From Amycolatopsis xylanica (GTDB lineage: Bacteria > Actinomycetota > Actinomycetes > Mycobacteriales > Pseudonocardiaceae), in assembly GCF_900107045.1 (NCBI RefSeq), contig NZ_FNON01000005.1:620001-684000 (forward strand): a stretch of 64,000 nucleotides of DNA, written 5' to 3'. Each line of letters starts with the position of its first letter. Within the stretch, counting starts at the first letter, position 1. Positions 1 to 7,666 of the stretch are shown in pieces. The position numbers and the translations under genes were made by a program. The notes under the pieces were generated by a model, which had not been told where the DNA came from, ran no database searches, and saw only the letters and a list, made by a program, of their open reading frames with translations.

Positions 1-50
1 TTCACACGTTCAACCTTTCGCGGAAACAAGCGAACGGTGTTCGAGCGCTC

Positions 51-2318
51 CTACGGCGTCCAGCGCCAGCCGGTGAACTCCTCCGGATCCTCACCGTCGC
101 GATAAGCCTTGGCCAGCAAGGCATCACGCTCGCGCAGCAGGTCACGCGGGTCGCCGCCGGTCCGGGTGAGCGCGTCGGCCGCGAGGTCGTACCTGCTCAT
201 CCGGTTGCGCGCGAGCAGGTCGAACGGCGTGGTCGTGGTGCCTTCTTCGAGGTAGCCGTGCACATGGAACCGGTCGGGCCGCGGCCTGCCGTGCAGCACC
301 TCGTGCACCGCAGACGGATAGCCGTGGAACCCGAACACGACCGGCGTCCGCTCGCCGAAACACCGGGTGAACTCGTCCGGTGACAGCCCGTGCGGATGCC
401 GGTCCGGCGGGCTCAACGCGAGCAGGTCCACCACGTTGACCACGCGCACCCGCAGCCGTCGCCGCAGCAGCGACGCGGCTGCCAGCGTCTCGACCGTCGG
501 CGTGGTGCCCGCGCACGCCAGCACGACGTCCGGTTCGCCGCCGGTGCTCGCCCAGTCCCAGACACCCGCGCCCGCCCGGCAATGCGCGCGGGCGGCGTCC
601 GCGCCGAGCCATTGGGGGCTCGGCTGCTTCCCGGCGATGACCACGTTGATCAGATCGGTCGTGCCGAGACAGTGCCGCATCGTCTCCAGCAGCGTGTTCG
701 CGTCCGGCGGCAGGTAGATCCTGGCGACCGAGGCCCGCTTGGTGAGGACGTTGTTGATGAAACCGGGGCCCTGATGGCTGTAGCCGTTGTGCTCCTGCCG
801 CCAGCCGTCGCTGGTGAGCAGGTAGTTGAGGCTGGAAACCGGTGCGCGCCACGGTGTCTCGCCGGACATCTTCAAGAACTTGGCGTACTGGTTGACCATG
901 CTGTCCACAATGGACACGAAGGCCTCGTAGCAGGGGAACAGCCCGTGCCTGCCGGTCAGCAGGTATCCCTGCAGCCAGCCTTGGCACAGATGTTCGGACA
1001 GCACCTCCATCACCCGGCCGTCGACCGCGAGGTCCTCCGCGTAGCCGGGAACGCTCCGGGTGAACGCGCGCGGCGTCGCGTCGAGCAGCGCGCCGAGTTT
1101 GTTGGAGCGCAGCTCGTCCGGGCACACGACCCGGAAGTCACGGCGGGCCGCAGTGCGCAGCATCAGCTCGGCCAGCCAGCCGCCGAGCAGGTCGGTGGCG
1201 CTCGCGTCGGTCGCGCCCGGAGCGCCGACGGGAACGGCGAACCTCTCGATTTCGGGCAGGGGCAAGGGTTCGCGCAGCAGACCGCCGTTCGCCTGCGGCA
1301 CGACGCCCATCCGCAGCGATCCGTGCGGCGGCACCGCCAGCAGGTCTTCGAACGGTGTGCCGTCGGCGTCGAAGAGTTCCTCGGGCCGGTAGGACCGCAG
1401 CCAGCGCTCCAGCAACTCCAGATCACCCGGGTCGACCGGCACCTGATGGGCGTTGAACGTGCCCTCGATCGGCTTGCCCTGAGGATCGACGGACGGCGCG
1501 CCCGCGCCCTTCTTGCTGCGCAGCACCAGCATCGGCGGGGTGGCCGTGCGCAGGTCGCGATGCGCGGCGTCCAGCGCTTCGGCGAGCACGGTGTCGGGAT
1601 CGTCGACATCGCGGACGTCGACGATCCGCGGTGACCAGCCACAGCCGGTGAAGTAGTCGCGCAGTTCCTCACCGCTCATCGACTCGAAGATCGTCGGCGA
1701 GGAGATCTTGTAGCCGTTGAGATGCAGGATCGGCAGCACCGAGCCGCTGCGCGGGCCGCTGAACTTGGGTCCGTGCCACGCGGCGGCCGTCGGGCCGGTC
1801 TCGGCCTCACCGTCACCGATCACGCAGGCGACCATCAGCCCTGGATCGTCGAGCGCGGCGCCGAAAGCGGTCGCGAGCGCGTACCCGAGTTCACCGCCCT
1901 CGTGGATCACCCCTGGCACCTCGGGGGAGAGGTGACTCGGGAAGCCGCCCGGCCAGGAGAACCGTCTGACCAGCTCGGTCAGCCCGGCGCCGTCGACCGT
2001 GAGCGCGTCGTCGTATTCGGCGTGCGTGCCCTCCAGCCAGAGGTTGGCGTGGATGGCAGGCGCGCCGTGCCCCGGCCCGGTGACCAGCAGCGTCCGCTGC
2101 GCGGTCCGGCGGATCAACCCGTTGAGCCCGCTGTAGACCAGCGTGAGCCCGGGACAGGTGCCCCAGTGCCCGAGCGGGCGTGGCTTGAGATGCTCCGGCC
2201 GCAGCGGTTCGCGCAGCAGCACGTTGTCCTTGAGGTAGATCATCGCCACCGCGAGGTAGTCGCACGCGCGGCGATACCGGCGGAGCGTGTCGGCCGTGAC
2301 CGAGGCGATCGCGGTCAC
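51..2318 (-). CDS. xfp: Phosphoketolase (xylulose-5-P/fructose-6-P phosphoketolase family)
   Basis: Thiamine-diphosphate enzyme of the cytosol that splits xylulose-5-phosphate or fructose-6-phosphate with inorganic phosphate to acetyl-phosphate and an aldose phosphate. The TPP-binding motif GDGEAETG lies near residue 165-175 and the family C-terminal motif HGYLEEGTTTTPFDL is present. The 755-residue length is slightly below the usual ~790-800. I chose the GTG at 2318 because it overlaps the upstream stop codon by 4 bases (GTGA), which indicates translational coupling; an ATG at 2369 would overlap the upstream gene by 55 bases. It is the second gene of a minus-strand operon with the pyruvate-oxidase-like gene, which suggests a joint role in producing acetyl units. 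Whether it prefers Xu5P or F6P cannot be read from the sequence. Confidence 0.93.
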   Translation of the reverse strand: MTAIASVTADTLRRYRRACDYLAVAMIYLKDNVLLREPLRPEHLKPRPLGHWGTCPGLTLVYSGLNGLIRRTAQRTLLVTGPGHGAPAIHANLWLEGTHAEYDDALTVDGAGLTELVRRFSWPGGFPSHLSPEVPGVIHEGGELGYALATAFGAALDDPGLMVACVIGDGEAETGPTAAAWHGPKFSGPRSGSVLPILHLNGYKISSPTIFESMSGEELRDYFTGCGWSPRIVDVRDVDDPDTVLAEALDAAHRDLRTATPPMLVLRSKKGAGAPSVDPQGKPIEGTFNAHQVPVDPGDLELLERWLRSYRPEELFDADGTPFEDLLAVPPHGSLRMGVVPQANGGLLREPLPLPEIERFAVPVGAPGATDASATDLLGGWLAELMLRTAARRDFRVVCPDELRSNKLGALLDATPRAFTRSVPGYAEDLAVDGRVMEVLSEHLCQGWLQGYLLTGRHGLFPCYEAFVSIVDSMVNQYAKFLKMSGETPWRAPVSSLNYLLTSDGWRQEHNGYSHQGPGFINNVLTKRASVARIYLPPDANTLLETMRHCLGTTDLINVVIAGKQPSPQWLGADAARAHCRAGAGVWDWASTGGEPDVVLACAGTTPTVETLAAASLLRRRLRVRVVNVVDLLALSPPDRHPHGLSPDEFTRCFGERTPVVFGFHGYPSAVHEVLHGRPRPDRFHVHGYLEEGTTTTPFDLLARNRMSRYDLAADALTRTGGDPRDLLRERDALLAKAYRDGEDPEEFTGWRWTP

Positions 2319-4096
2319 CGGAGCAGTTCCTGGGCCTTGGTCTTGATGCCCTGCTTGACCAGGTGCCACGCGTTCGGGTCACCCTTGAGCACCGCCTCGG
2401 TTATCGACTTGAGCTGCTCGAACGTGGCGTGCGGCGGGATCGGCGGCACCTCGGGGTCGCAGTGGACGTCGATCACGGTCGGCACGCTCGCGTCGAGCGC
2501 CACCTCCCAGGCGGGCCCGAGCTGGTCGGGGTGCGTGACGGTGATGCCGTGCAGCCCGATCCCGGCCGCGAAGTCCGCATAGGACACCTCCGGCAGCACC
2601 TGGGACTCCTCGAACTTCGGGCCGCCGCCCATCGCGCGCAGCTCCCAGGTGACCTGGTTGAGGTCGTTGTTGTGGAACACGCAGATCACGCAGCGCGGGT
2701 CTTCCCACAGCTCGTGATAGCGCGAGATCGTCAGCAGCTCGGCGAGCCCGTTCATCTGCATCGCGCCGTCGCCGGTCAGCGCGATCGCCGGGCGGCCGGG
2801 GCAGGCGTACTTCGCGCCGATCGCGTACGGCACCGCCGCGCCCATGGTCGCCAGCGTGCCCGAGAGTGAGCCGCGCATCTGCCCGCGCATGCGCAGGTTA
2901 CGGGCGTACCAGTTGGCGGCCGACCCCGAATCCGAGGTGACGATCGCGTCCTCGGGAACCCGCAGCGACAGCTCGTGCACCACGCGCATCGGGTTGACCG
3001 GCTCCGCTTCGAGCAGCGCCTGCCGCTCGACCGTCTCCCACCAGCGCTTCATGTCCGACTCGATCCGCTCACGCCACTTGCGGTCGTCTTGCCGCTCCAG
3101 CAACGGAATCAGCCGCTGCAAGGTGCTCTTCGCGTCGCCGAGCAGGTTCACCTCGGTGGGATAGCGCAGCCCGATGAACCGGGGATCGATGTCGATCTGC
3201 ACCGCGCGTGCCTGGCCGAACTCGGGCAGGAACTGGGCGTACGGCATGTTCGAGCCGACGATCAGCAGGGTGTCGCAGTCTCGCATCAGCTCGTAGCTCG
3301 GCCGGGTGCCGAGCAAGCCGATCGAGCCGGTGACGTACGGCAGTTCGTCCGACAGGACATCCTTGCCCAGCAAAGCTTTCGCGACTCCGGCGCCGGTCAG
3401 CTCGGCCACCTCGCGCACCTCGGTCACCGCGTTGCGCGCGCCCTGGCCGATCAGCATCGCGACCTTGCGGCCCGCGTTGAGCACCTCGGCAGCGCGGGCG
3501 AGCTCGTCGCTCGGCGGGACCACACTGGCCCTCGGGTGGTCCGGCGGGCTGGACGGCACGTGCTTGAACTCGTGTTTCGGCGGGAGATAAGGGGATTCCT
3601 GCACATCGGCAGGGATGATCACGACGGTCGGCGCGTGCTGCGCGATCGCGGTCCGCATCGCGCGGTCGAGCGCGTTCGGCAGCTGCTCGGGCACGTTGAC
3701 CTCGACCAGGTATTCGCTGGCCACGTCCTTGAACAGCGACTGGAGGTCGACTTCCTGCTGATAGCTGCCGCCCATCGCGCTGCGCGCGGTCTGCCCGACG
3801 ATCGCGACCACCGGCACGTGGTCGAGCTTCGCGTCGTACAAGCCGTTGAGCAGGTGTATCGCGCCAGGCCCGGAGGTCGCCATGCACACTCCGGGCCTGG
3901 AGCCGAACTTGGCGAAGCCGACGGCGGCCAGTGCCGCCATCTCTTCGTGGCGCACCTGCACGAACCGCGGCTCGTTCTTGGCGGCGCCGAACGCGGTGAC
4001 GAGCCCGTTGATCCCGTCACCGGGATAACCGAAGACCTGCTCGACACCCCATTCGCGCAACCTGGCCAGCACATGGTCCGCAACGGTTTCAGTCAT
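2315..4096 (-). CDS. poxB: Pyruvate oxidase / pyruvate:quinone dehydrogenase-type TPP enzyme
   Basis: A 593-residue TPP- and FAD-dependent enzyme of the acetolactate synthase/pyruvate oxidase superfamily. The N-terminal Pyr domain includes the glutamate-containing stretch VRHEEMAALAAVGFAK. A central FAD-type domain follows, and the C-terminal PP domain has GDGAMQMNG near residue 440 followed by the downstream Asn (FHNNDLNQVTWE). Family members decarboxylate pyruvate to acetate and pass electrons to quinone. It starts with ATG, has no obvious strong RBS, and leads the operon with phosphoketolase. Acetolactate synthase is less likely because of its partner gene, but substrate choice cannot be proven from sequence. 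Just upstream, 4107-4132 holds a weak SigB-like element (GTTT-N16-CGGTAC on the minus strand). Confidence 0.85.
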   Translation of the reverse strand: MTETVADHVLARLREWGVEQVFGYPGDGINGLVTAFGAAKNEPRFVQVRHEEMAALAAVGFAKFGSRPGVCMATSGPGAIHLLNGLYDAKLDHVPVVAIVGQTARSAMGGSYQQEVDLQSLFKDVASEYLVEVNVPEQLPNALDRAMRTAIAQHAPTVVIIPADVQESPYLPPKHEFKHVPSSPPDHPRASVVPPSDELARAAEVLNAGRKVAMLIGQGARNAVTEVREVAELTGAGVAKALLGKDVLSDELPYVTGSIGLLGTRPSYELMRDCDTLLIVGSNMPYAQFLPEFGQARAVQIDIDPRFIGLRYPTEVNLLGDAKSTLQRLIPLLERQDDRKWRERIESDMKRWWETVERQALLEAEPVNPMRVVHELSLRVPEDAIVTSDSGSAANWYARNLRMRGQMRGSLSGTLATMGAAVPYAIGAKYACPGRPAIALTGDGAMQMNGLAELLTISRYHELWEDPRCVICVFHNNDLNQVTWELRAMGGGPKFEESQVLPEVSYADFAAGIGLHGITVTHPDQLGPAWEVALDASVPTVIDVHCDPEVPPIPPHATFEQLKSITEAVLKGDPNAWHLVKQGIKTKAQELLR

Positions 4097-4116
4097 GCAC
4101 TGGTGAGTACCGCCGG

Positions 4117-5421
4117 TCAGCCGCGGCTAAACGTCGAGCGCGGCAGCTCGGGCGCGTCGGTGTCCAGCGGGACGTTCGGGCCGCGGACGAGTCCCAATTG
4201 GACGGTCTGCCGGTGCGTCATCGCCTCCAGCGCCCAGTCGACGGCCGTCCGCAAGCGGTTGCCGGGCATCGCGGCCAGGTGATAAGCGCGGGTGACGATC
4301 TTCGCGGGCAGCCCGGAAAGCGGGATGTGCAAGGGATTCGCCGCCGCCTCGCGGGCGCCGAGATCGACCACGAAGCCGAGATCATGATGGCGGTACCTGG
4401 CAGGCTCGCCGTAGCCGAGCGACGCGGCGACGTTGCGCCCGGCCAGTTTGCCCTGCCGTTCCGCGTGCTGGGCCGTCATGGCGGTGAGCTTGCCCGGCCG
4501 GGTCAGGTCGGGCACGGCCGCCGCGTCACCGCAGGCGAACACGTCCGGGTGACCCGGCACGGTGAGCTGGGCGTCGACCACCAGCCTGCCCTGCGCGGTC
4601 TCCAGCCTGAAGGCCTCGACCAGTGGATCCGGCCGGACACCGACGCACCAGGCCAGCGTGCGCGCGGGCACCGCGTCACCGGTGGTCAACGTGACGCCGT
4701 CCGCGCCCGCGTCACTGATCGAGGTCTTCATCCGCACGTCGACGCCGCGTTCGCGCAGCACCCGGTCGGCCGCCTTGCCGAGCCGTTCGTCCAGCTCGGG
4801 CAGCACGCGCGGGGCGATGTCGAGCAGCATCCAGCGGATCGCCTGGTCTTTCAGCTCGGGGTGCCTGGCAGCCAGCGCGGCGGTGAACGCGGGCCCCTGC
4901 GCGGCTACCTCGGTGCCGGTGTAGCCGGCGCCGACCACGACGAACGTGCAGCGCGCGTCGCGTTCCTTCGGGTCGTCCGTGGCCGCCGCGAGTTCGATCT
5001 GCCGGACGATGTGGTCACGCAGGTACAGCGCCTCCGGCAGGCCACGGAACCCGTGCGCGTATTCGGCCACCCCCGGGATCGGCAGCAGCTTGTTGACGCT
5101 GCCCGCCGCCAGCACCAGCCGGTCGTACCCGATCGTGTGCGCCCGGTCCTCGGTGTCGACATAGCCGACCTGTTTCGCTTGCAGGTCAACGGATTTCGCG
5201 GCGCCGAGCAGCAGGCGCACGCCGGGCAGGGTGGCGGGCAGCGACACCGACACGCGGCGCGGGTCGAGTATCCCGGCGGCGACCTCCGGCAGCAGTGGGA
5301 GATAAAGGAAATAGTCGGTCGGATTCAGGAGCACGATCTCGGCGGTGTCCGGCAGGGACTTGAGCAGTGTCTTCGCCGCGTTGTACCCGGCGAACCCACC
5401 TCCGATGATCACGACACGCAT
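4117..5421 (-). CDS. NAD(P)/FAD-dependent oxidoreductase, type II NADH dehydrogenase-like
   Basis: A 434-residue two-dinucleotide-binding-domain flavoprotein. The FAD Rossmann motif (VVIIGGGFAGYNAA) begins at residue 3, and a second GxGxxG motif (VVVGAGYTGTEVA) lies around residue 160-175. A late FAD motif (VFACGDAAAVPD) is present, as is a C-terminal region without clear transmembrane helices, as in NDH-2 enzymes that oxidise NADH and reduce menaquinone at the inner membrane face. The ATG at 5421 is preceded by a strong AGGAGG site; an in-frame start 44 codons upstream gives an atypical N-terminus and is rejected. It lies 20 bases upstream of the pyruvate-oxidase gene start in the same direction, so these three redox/carbon genes may be co-transcribed. 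Confidence 0.85.
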   Translation of the reverse strand: MRVVIIGGGFAGYNAAKTLLKSLPDTAEIVLLNPTDYFLYLPLLPEVAAGILDPRRVSVSLPATLPGVRLLLGAAKSVDLQAKQVGYVDTEDRAHTIGYDRLVLAAGSVNKLLPIPGVAEYAHGFRGLPEALYLRDHIVRQIELAAATDDPKERDARCTFVVVGAGYTGTEVAAQGPAFTAALAARHPELKDQAIRWMLLDIAPRVLPELDERLGKAADRVLRERGVDVRMKTSISDAGADGVTLTTGDAVPARTLAWCVGVRPDPLVEAFRLETAQGRLVVDAQLTVPGHPDVFACGDAAAVPDLTRPGKLTAMTAQHAERQGKLAGRNVAASLGYGEPARYRHHDLGFVVDLGAREAAANPLHIPLSGLPAKIVTRAYHLAAMPGNRLRTAVDWALEAMTHRQTVQLGLVRGPNVPLDTDAPELPRSTFSRG

Positions 5422-5442
5422 ATGCGGTTCCTCCTGCGGCTG

Positions 5443-5467
5443 GTTCACATGGGAAGAGACCGGGTAT
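5443..5467 (+). promoter_or_regulatory. Candidate SigB-like promoter toward the STAS gene
   Basis: GTTC at 5443-5446, 15 bases, then GGGTAT at 5462-5467. This matches GTTT-N15-17-GGGTAT at all but one position. It would give a leader of about 130 bases for the STAS gene at 5606. Confidence 0.4.
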
Positions 5468-5498
5468 CCCAGGAGACGGACGCGAAACGGTCTTGGGG

Positions 5499-5526
5499 TT
5501 GACCTGAGCCGCCAGAGCGGTACCGT
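5499..5526 (+). promoter_or_regulatory. Candidate sigma-A-type promoter for the STAS gene
   Basis: TTGACC (5499-5504), 16-base spacer, TACCGT (5521-5526). It lies about 80 bases before the STAS gene start. It competes with the SigB-like element just upstream as the functional promoter. Confidence 0.45.
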
Positions 5527-5605
5527 CGTAGTCACTGGCCTTTGTTCAGACACGTGCTCCGGTCAGCCACCCTGCGGGGATCCCGCTGCGAGAGGAGCAC
5601 GCGAC

Positions 5606-5983
5606 ATGAGCGCATTGTTCTTAGATCCCGATTACGCGGGCGGATTGTCCTGCACGCTCACCCGCCCCTCACCCGCTGTCACGGTGGTGACCGTGGTGGG
5701 TGAAATCGACTCCGCCACCATGCCCAGGCTCGCCGAGGTGCTGGACGACGCCTCGGCCATCACCAATCGGGTGATCCTGGATATGTCCAGGGCCGGCTTC
5801 CTCAGCTGTCACGCGCTGCGGGTGCTGCATCAGGCGCACGAGCGTCTCGACCTGGTGCTCGTGGCGGCTGGCCGGGTCATTCCGCGCACGCTCGCCGTGA
5901 CCGGGATGGACGGCATGCTCGACGTCTACCCCGATCTGCCGTCCGCCATCCAGCGTTCGCACCGGCCTACGCCGACCATTTAG
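5606..5983 (+). CDS. STAS-domain protein (anti-sigma factor antagonist family)
   Basis: A 125-residue single-domain protein. The STAS pattern is visible: a beta strand (VTVVTVVGEIDSATMP) followed by VILDMSRAGFLSCHALRVL, which matches the usual LDLSGVxFxDSSGL phosphorylation loop. In this family a Ser/Thr in that loop is phosphorylated by an RsbW-type kinase to control binding to the anti-sigma factor; here FLSCHAL keeps a Ser. The ATG at 5606 follows GAGAGGAGCAC, a good RBS. It stands divergent from the NDH-2-like gene. The two HATPase-type anti-sigma proteins in this window (17652-18110 and 23312-23749) are possible partners, but partner identity is inference. Confidence 0.8.
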   Translation: MSALFLDPDYAGGLSCTLTRPSPAVTVVTVVGEIDSATMPRLAEVLDDASAITNRVILDMSRAGFLSCHALRVLHQAHERLDLVLVAAGRVIPRTLAVTGMDGMLDVYPDLPSAIQRSHRPTPTI

Positions 5984-5989
5984 GCCCCC

Positions 5990-6019
5990 GTTCCGCCGGC
6001 CATCCGTGACCGGCGGAAC
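5990..6019. terminator. Hairpin between convergent genes
   Basis: Arms GTTCCGCCGGCCA (5990-6002) and TGACCGGCGGAAC (6007-6019) pair over 13 bases with one G-T wobble. It lies between the convergent STAS and DUF4235 genes, so it could terminate both. There is no long T-run. Confidence 0.55.
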
Positions 6020-6027
6020 GCGGGTGC

Positions 6028-6294
6028 TCAGTCCTTGGTGGGCCAGTCACCGGTCGCCTTCTTGTAGCCGACGGCACCGGCGCGATCGGTCGCGGCCTTC
6101 ACCGCGCCGAAGATCGCGCCCTGCGCGGCCGCGGCGATGATCACCTGGCCCCAGCCGAAATCACGGTCGGTCGCGCTGGGCGCCTCCTCGTCGCCGCTGA
6201 CCCGTTTCCAGATCTGCTTGAACGCCATGCTCGCGAGCACCCCGCCGAGTCCGCTCACGACCAGGCTCAACGGCTTGTACAGCAACGCGCTCAT
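6028..6294 (-). CDS. DUF4235 family small membrane protein
   Basis: An 88-residue protein recognisable as DUF4235. Two hydrophobic segments (about residues 5-25 and 50-70, the latter VIIAAAAQGAIFGAV) flank a polar loop containing KQIWKRVSGDEEAP. The function of the family is unknown. It is the last gene of a three-gene minus-strand operon, and its ATG overlaps the stop of the DUF3618 gene by 4 bases (ATGA). In my knowledge of actinobacteria the DUF4235, DUF3618 and holin-like genes often travel together and look like envelope-stress proteins. Confidence 0.8.
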   Translation of the reverse strand: MSALLYKPLSLVVSGLGGVLASMAFKQIWKRVSGDEEAPSATDRDFGWGQVIIAAAAQGAIFGAVKAATDRAGAVGYKKATGDWPTKD

Positions 6295-6581
6295 GACTTG
6301 CTCCTGCTCACGATGATCTTGAGGACGATCAGCAGCCCGACGAATCCGGCGAGCACCGGGATCTTGTTGCGCCGCACCACTTCCGCGCCTTCGCGGACCT
6401 TGCTCGCGGCGGGCTCGGGCAGCTTCGCCGTCGCCTGGTCGAGCTTCTCGTCGACGCTCTCCTTGACCCGGGTCTTCACGTCGAGCTTGTCGCCCAAGGC
6501 TTCCAGCGTCTCGGTGAGTTCCTGACGGGTCACCTCACGGTCCAATTTGGCTTCTTCGGCGTTCTTCGGGAAATCGCTCAT
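6291..6581 (-). CDS. DUF3618 domain protein
   Basis: A 96-residue protein with the DUF3618 signature near its N-terminus (LDREVTRQELTETLEALGDKLD), an amphipathic helical middle (VKESVDEKLDQATAKL) and one C-terminal transmembrane helix (IPVLAGFVGLLIVLKII), so it is probably a tail-anchored inner-membrane protein with a cytoplasmic helical domain. Function unknown. It is translationally coupled at both ends: its ATG overlaps the stop of the holin-like gene, and its stop overlaps the DUF4235 start. Confidence 0.8.
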   Translation of the reverse strand: MSDFPKNAEEAKLDREVTRQELTETLEALGDKLDVKTRVKESVDEKLDQATAKLPEPAASKVREGAEVVRRNKIPVLAGFVGLLIVLKIIVSRSKS

Positions 6582-6991
6582 GAGCGCACCCCTTGCTTGA
6601 CGGTGGCGACGTCGTCACGGACGCCCTCGATGGCTTCCTGGGGCACCGGTGGCACGGCCTGCTGGACTTCCTTCTTGCCCACCAGCGCGGCCATCCCGGC
6701 GATCAGCAGCAGCGCCACGCCGATGATGACGGCCGCCAGCCAGCCGGGCACGACGAGCGCCAGCGCGAGCACCGCGGCGGCGACCAGCGTGGCCGCGCCG
6801 AACAACGCCATCAGCCCGGCGACGCCGAACAGCCCGGCGCCCAAGCCCATGCGCTTTCCCTTGCGCTGCAACTCGAACATGCCGATGCGCAGCTCGTCGC
6901 GGACGAGCCGCTTCAGCTCGTCCGACAGGTCCGACACGAGCTCGCCGACCGAACGGTCCCCAGGCGGGCGCTTGCGTGCTTCTTCGATCAC
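6578..6991 (-). CDS. Holin-like membrane protein (DUF1469 / actinobacterial 'phage holin' family)
   Basis: A 137-residue protein with an N-terminal amphipathic cytosolic segment (SVGELVSDLSDELKRLVRDE) and two adjacent hydrophobic helices (about residues 50-75 and 80-102), the arrangement of the DUF1469 family that databases label 'phage holin'. No phage genes are nearby, so lysis is unlikely; a membrane-associated stress role is the inference. Translation starts at GTG 6991, eight bases after GGGAGG. It is the first gene of the three-gene operon with DUF3618 and DUF4235. A SigB-like promoter (GATT-N16-GGGTAT) lies just upstream. Confidence 0.8.
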   Translation of the reverse strand: MIEEARKRPPGDRSVGELVSDLSDELKRLVRDELRIGMFELQRKGKRMGLGAGLFGVAGLMALFGAATLVAAAVLALALVVPGWLAAVIIGVALLLIAGMAALVGKKEVQQAVPPVPQEAIEGVRDDVATVKQGVRS

Positions 6992-7023
6992 TGATCACAC
7001 CTCCCGATTCGAATGGGGTCCGG

Positions 7024-7049
7024 ATACCCGCCCGCACACATCTTTAATC
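7024..7049 (-). promoter_or_regulatory. SigB-like promoter for the holin-like/DUF3618/DUF4235 operon
   Basis: Read on the minus strand: GATT, 16 bases, GGGTAT. One mismatch to GTTT-N16-GGGTAT. It lies about 30 bases before the GTG of the operon and back to back with the promoter at 7065. Confidence 0.5.
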
Positions 7050-7064
7050 ACAACCCGTGTCCGC

Positions 7065-7089
7065 GTTTGCCGATCGAGTCGCCGGGTAA
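7065..7089 (+). promoter_or_regulatory. SigB-like promoter for the SRPBCC gene
   Basis: GTTT (7065-7068), 15-base spacer, GGGTAA (7084-7089). A full match to the actinobacterial SigB/SigF consensus as I know it, 34 bases before the ATG at 7124. Confidence 0.7.
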
Positions 7090-7123
7090 TCGGACTTCAC
7101 CGACCACCGACAAGGAGGCGTGA

Positions 7124-7585
7124 ATGAGCACGATCACCGAAATCGTCGAAGTCGACGTTCCGGTGTCCACCGCGTACAACCAGTGGACCCAGTTCGAAAC
7201 CTTCCCTGAGTTCATGGAAGGCGTCGAGCGGATCGAGCAGCGGGACGCGACGCACACCCATTGGGTCACGAAGGTCGGCGGGGTCACCAGGGAGTTCGAC
7301 GCCACCATCACCGAACAGCACCCGGACGAACGGGTGGCGTGGCATTCGGACGACGGTCCCGACCACGCGGGCGTGATCACGTTCCACCGGCTCGCGGACC
7401 AGAAGACCAGGGTGACCGCCCAGATGAAGATCGATCCGGACGGTTTCGTCGAGAACGTGGCTGACAAGCTCGGCATCCTCGGCCGCCGGATCAAGTCGGA
7501 CATGCAGCGGTTCAAGGAGTTCATCGAGAAGCGCGGCCGGGAGACGGGCGCGTGGCGCGGTGACGTGGACCGCCCCGGCACCTGA
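7124..7585 (+). CDS. SRPBCC family protein (polyketide cyclase/dehydrase-like)
   Basis: A 153-residue START/Bet v1-like protein. It opens with a beta strand and the pattern VDVPVSTAYNQWTQFETFPEFMEG, typical of the cyclase/dehydrase subgroup of the SRPBCC fold, which binds hydrophobic ligands in a deep cavity. A second part (DERVAWHSDDGPDHAGVITF and RVTAQMKIDPDG) completes the helix-grip fold. The ATG at 7124 follows CAAGGAGGCG. No ligand can be predicted; such proteins commonly appear among general-stress genes, which fits the SigB-like promoter. A strong hairpin follows the stop codon. Confidence 0.85.
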   Translation: MSTITEIVEVDVPVSTAYNQWTQFETFPEFMEGVERIEQRDATHTHWVTKVGGVTREFDATITEQHPDERVAWHSDDGPDHAGVITFHRLADQKTRVTAQMKIDPDGFVENVADKLGILGRRIKSDMQRFKEFIEKRGRETGAWRGDVDRPGT

Positions 7586-7597
7586 TCGGGTGGACAA

Positions 7598-7630
7598 CGG
7601 CGGCGCGGCCTCCCCGGGGCCGCGCCGCCG
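7598..7630 (+). terminator. GC-rich hairpin after the SRPBCC gene
   Basis: Perfect 13-base arms CGGCGGCGCGGCC (7598-7610) and GGCCGCGCCGCCG (7618-7630) with a short loop, followed by TGTTT. Confidence 0.7.
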
Positions 7631-7631
7631 T

Positions 7632-7657
7632 GTTTGCGCGCCCGGCGGCCCGGGTAG
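7632..7657 (+). promoter_or_regulatory. SigB-like promoter for the aldo/keto reductase
   Basis: GTTT (7632-7635), 16 bases, GGGTAG (7652-7657). The ATG at 7667 begins 10 bases after the -10 element, so the transcript would have almost no leader. It overlaps the end of the preceding terminator region. Confidence 0.65.
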
Positions 7658-7666
7658 GCGGGTCCC

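Noticed and set aside
4107..4132. SigB promoter for the pyruvate oxidase/phosphoketolase operon
   Set aside because: The -35 matches but the -10 reads CGGTAC and overlaps the neighbouring stop codon; kept only as a weak note.
6578..6991. Prophage holin
   Set aside because: No endolysin or phage structural genes nearby; the family is a generic actinobacterial membrane protein in a conserved three-gene set.
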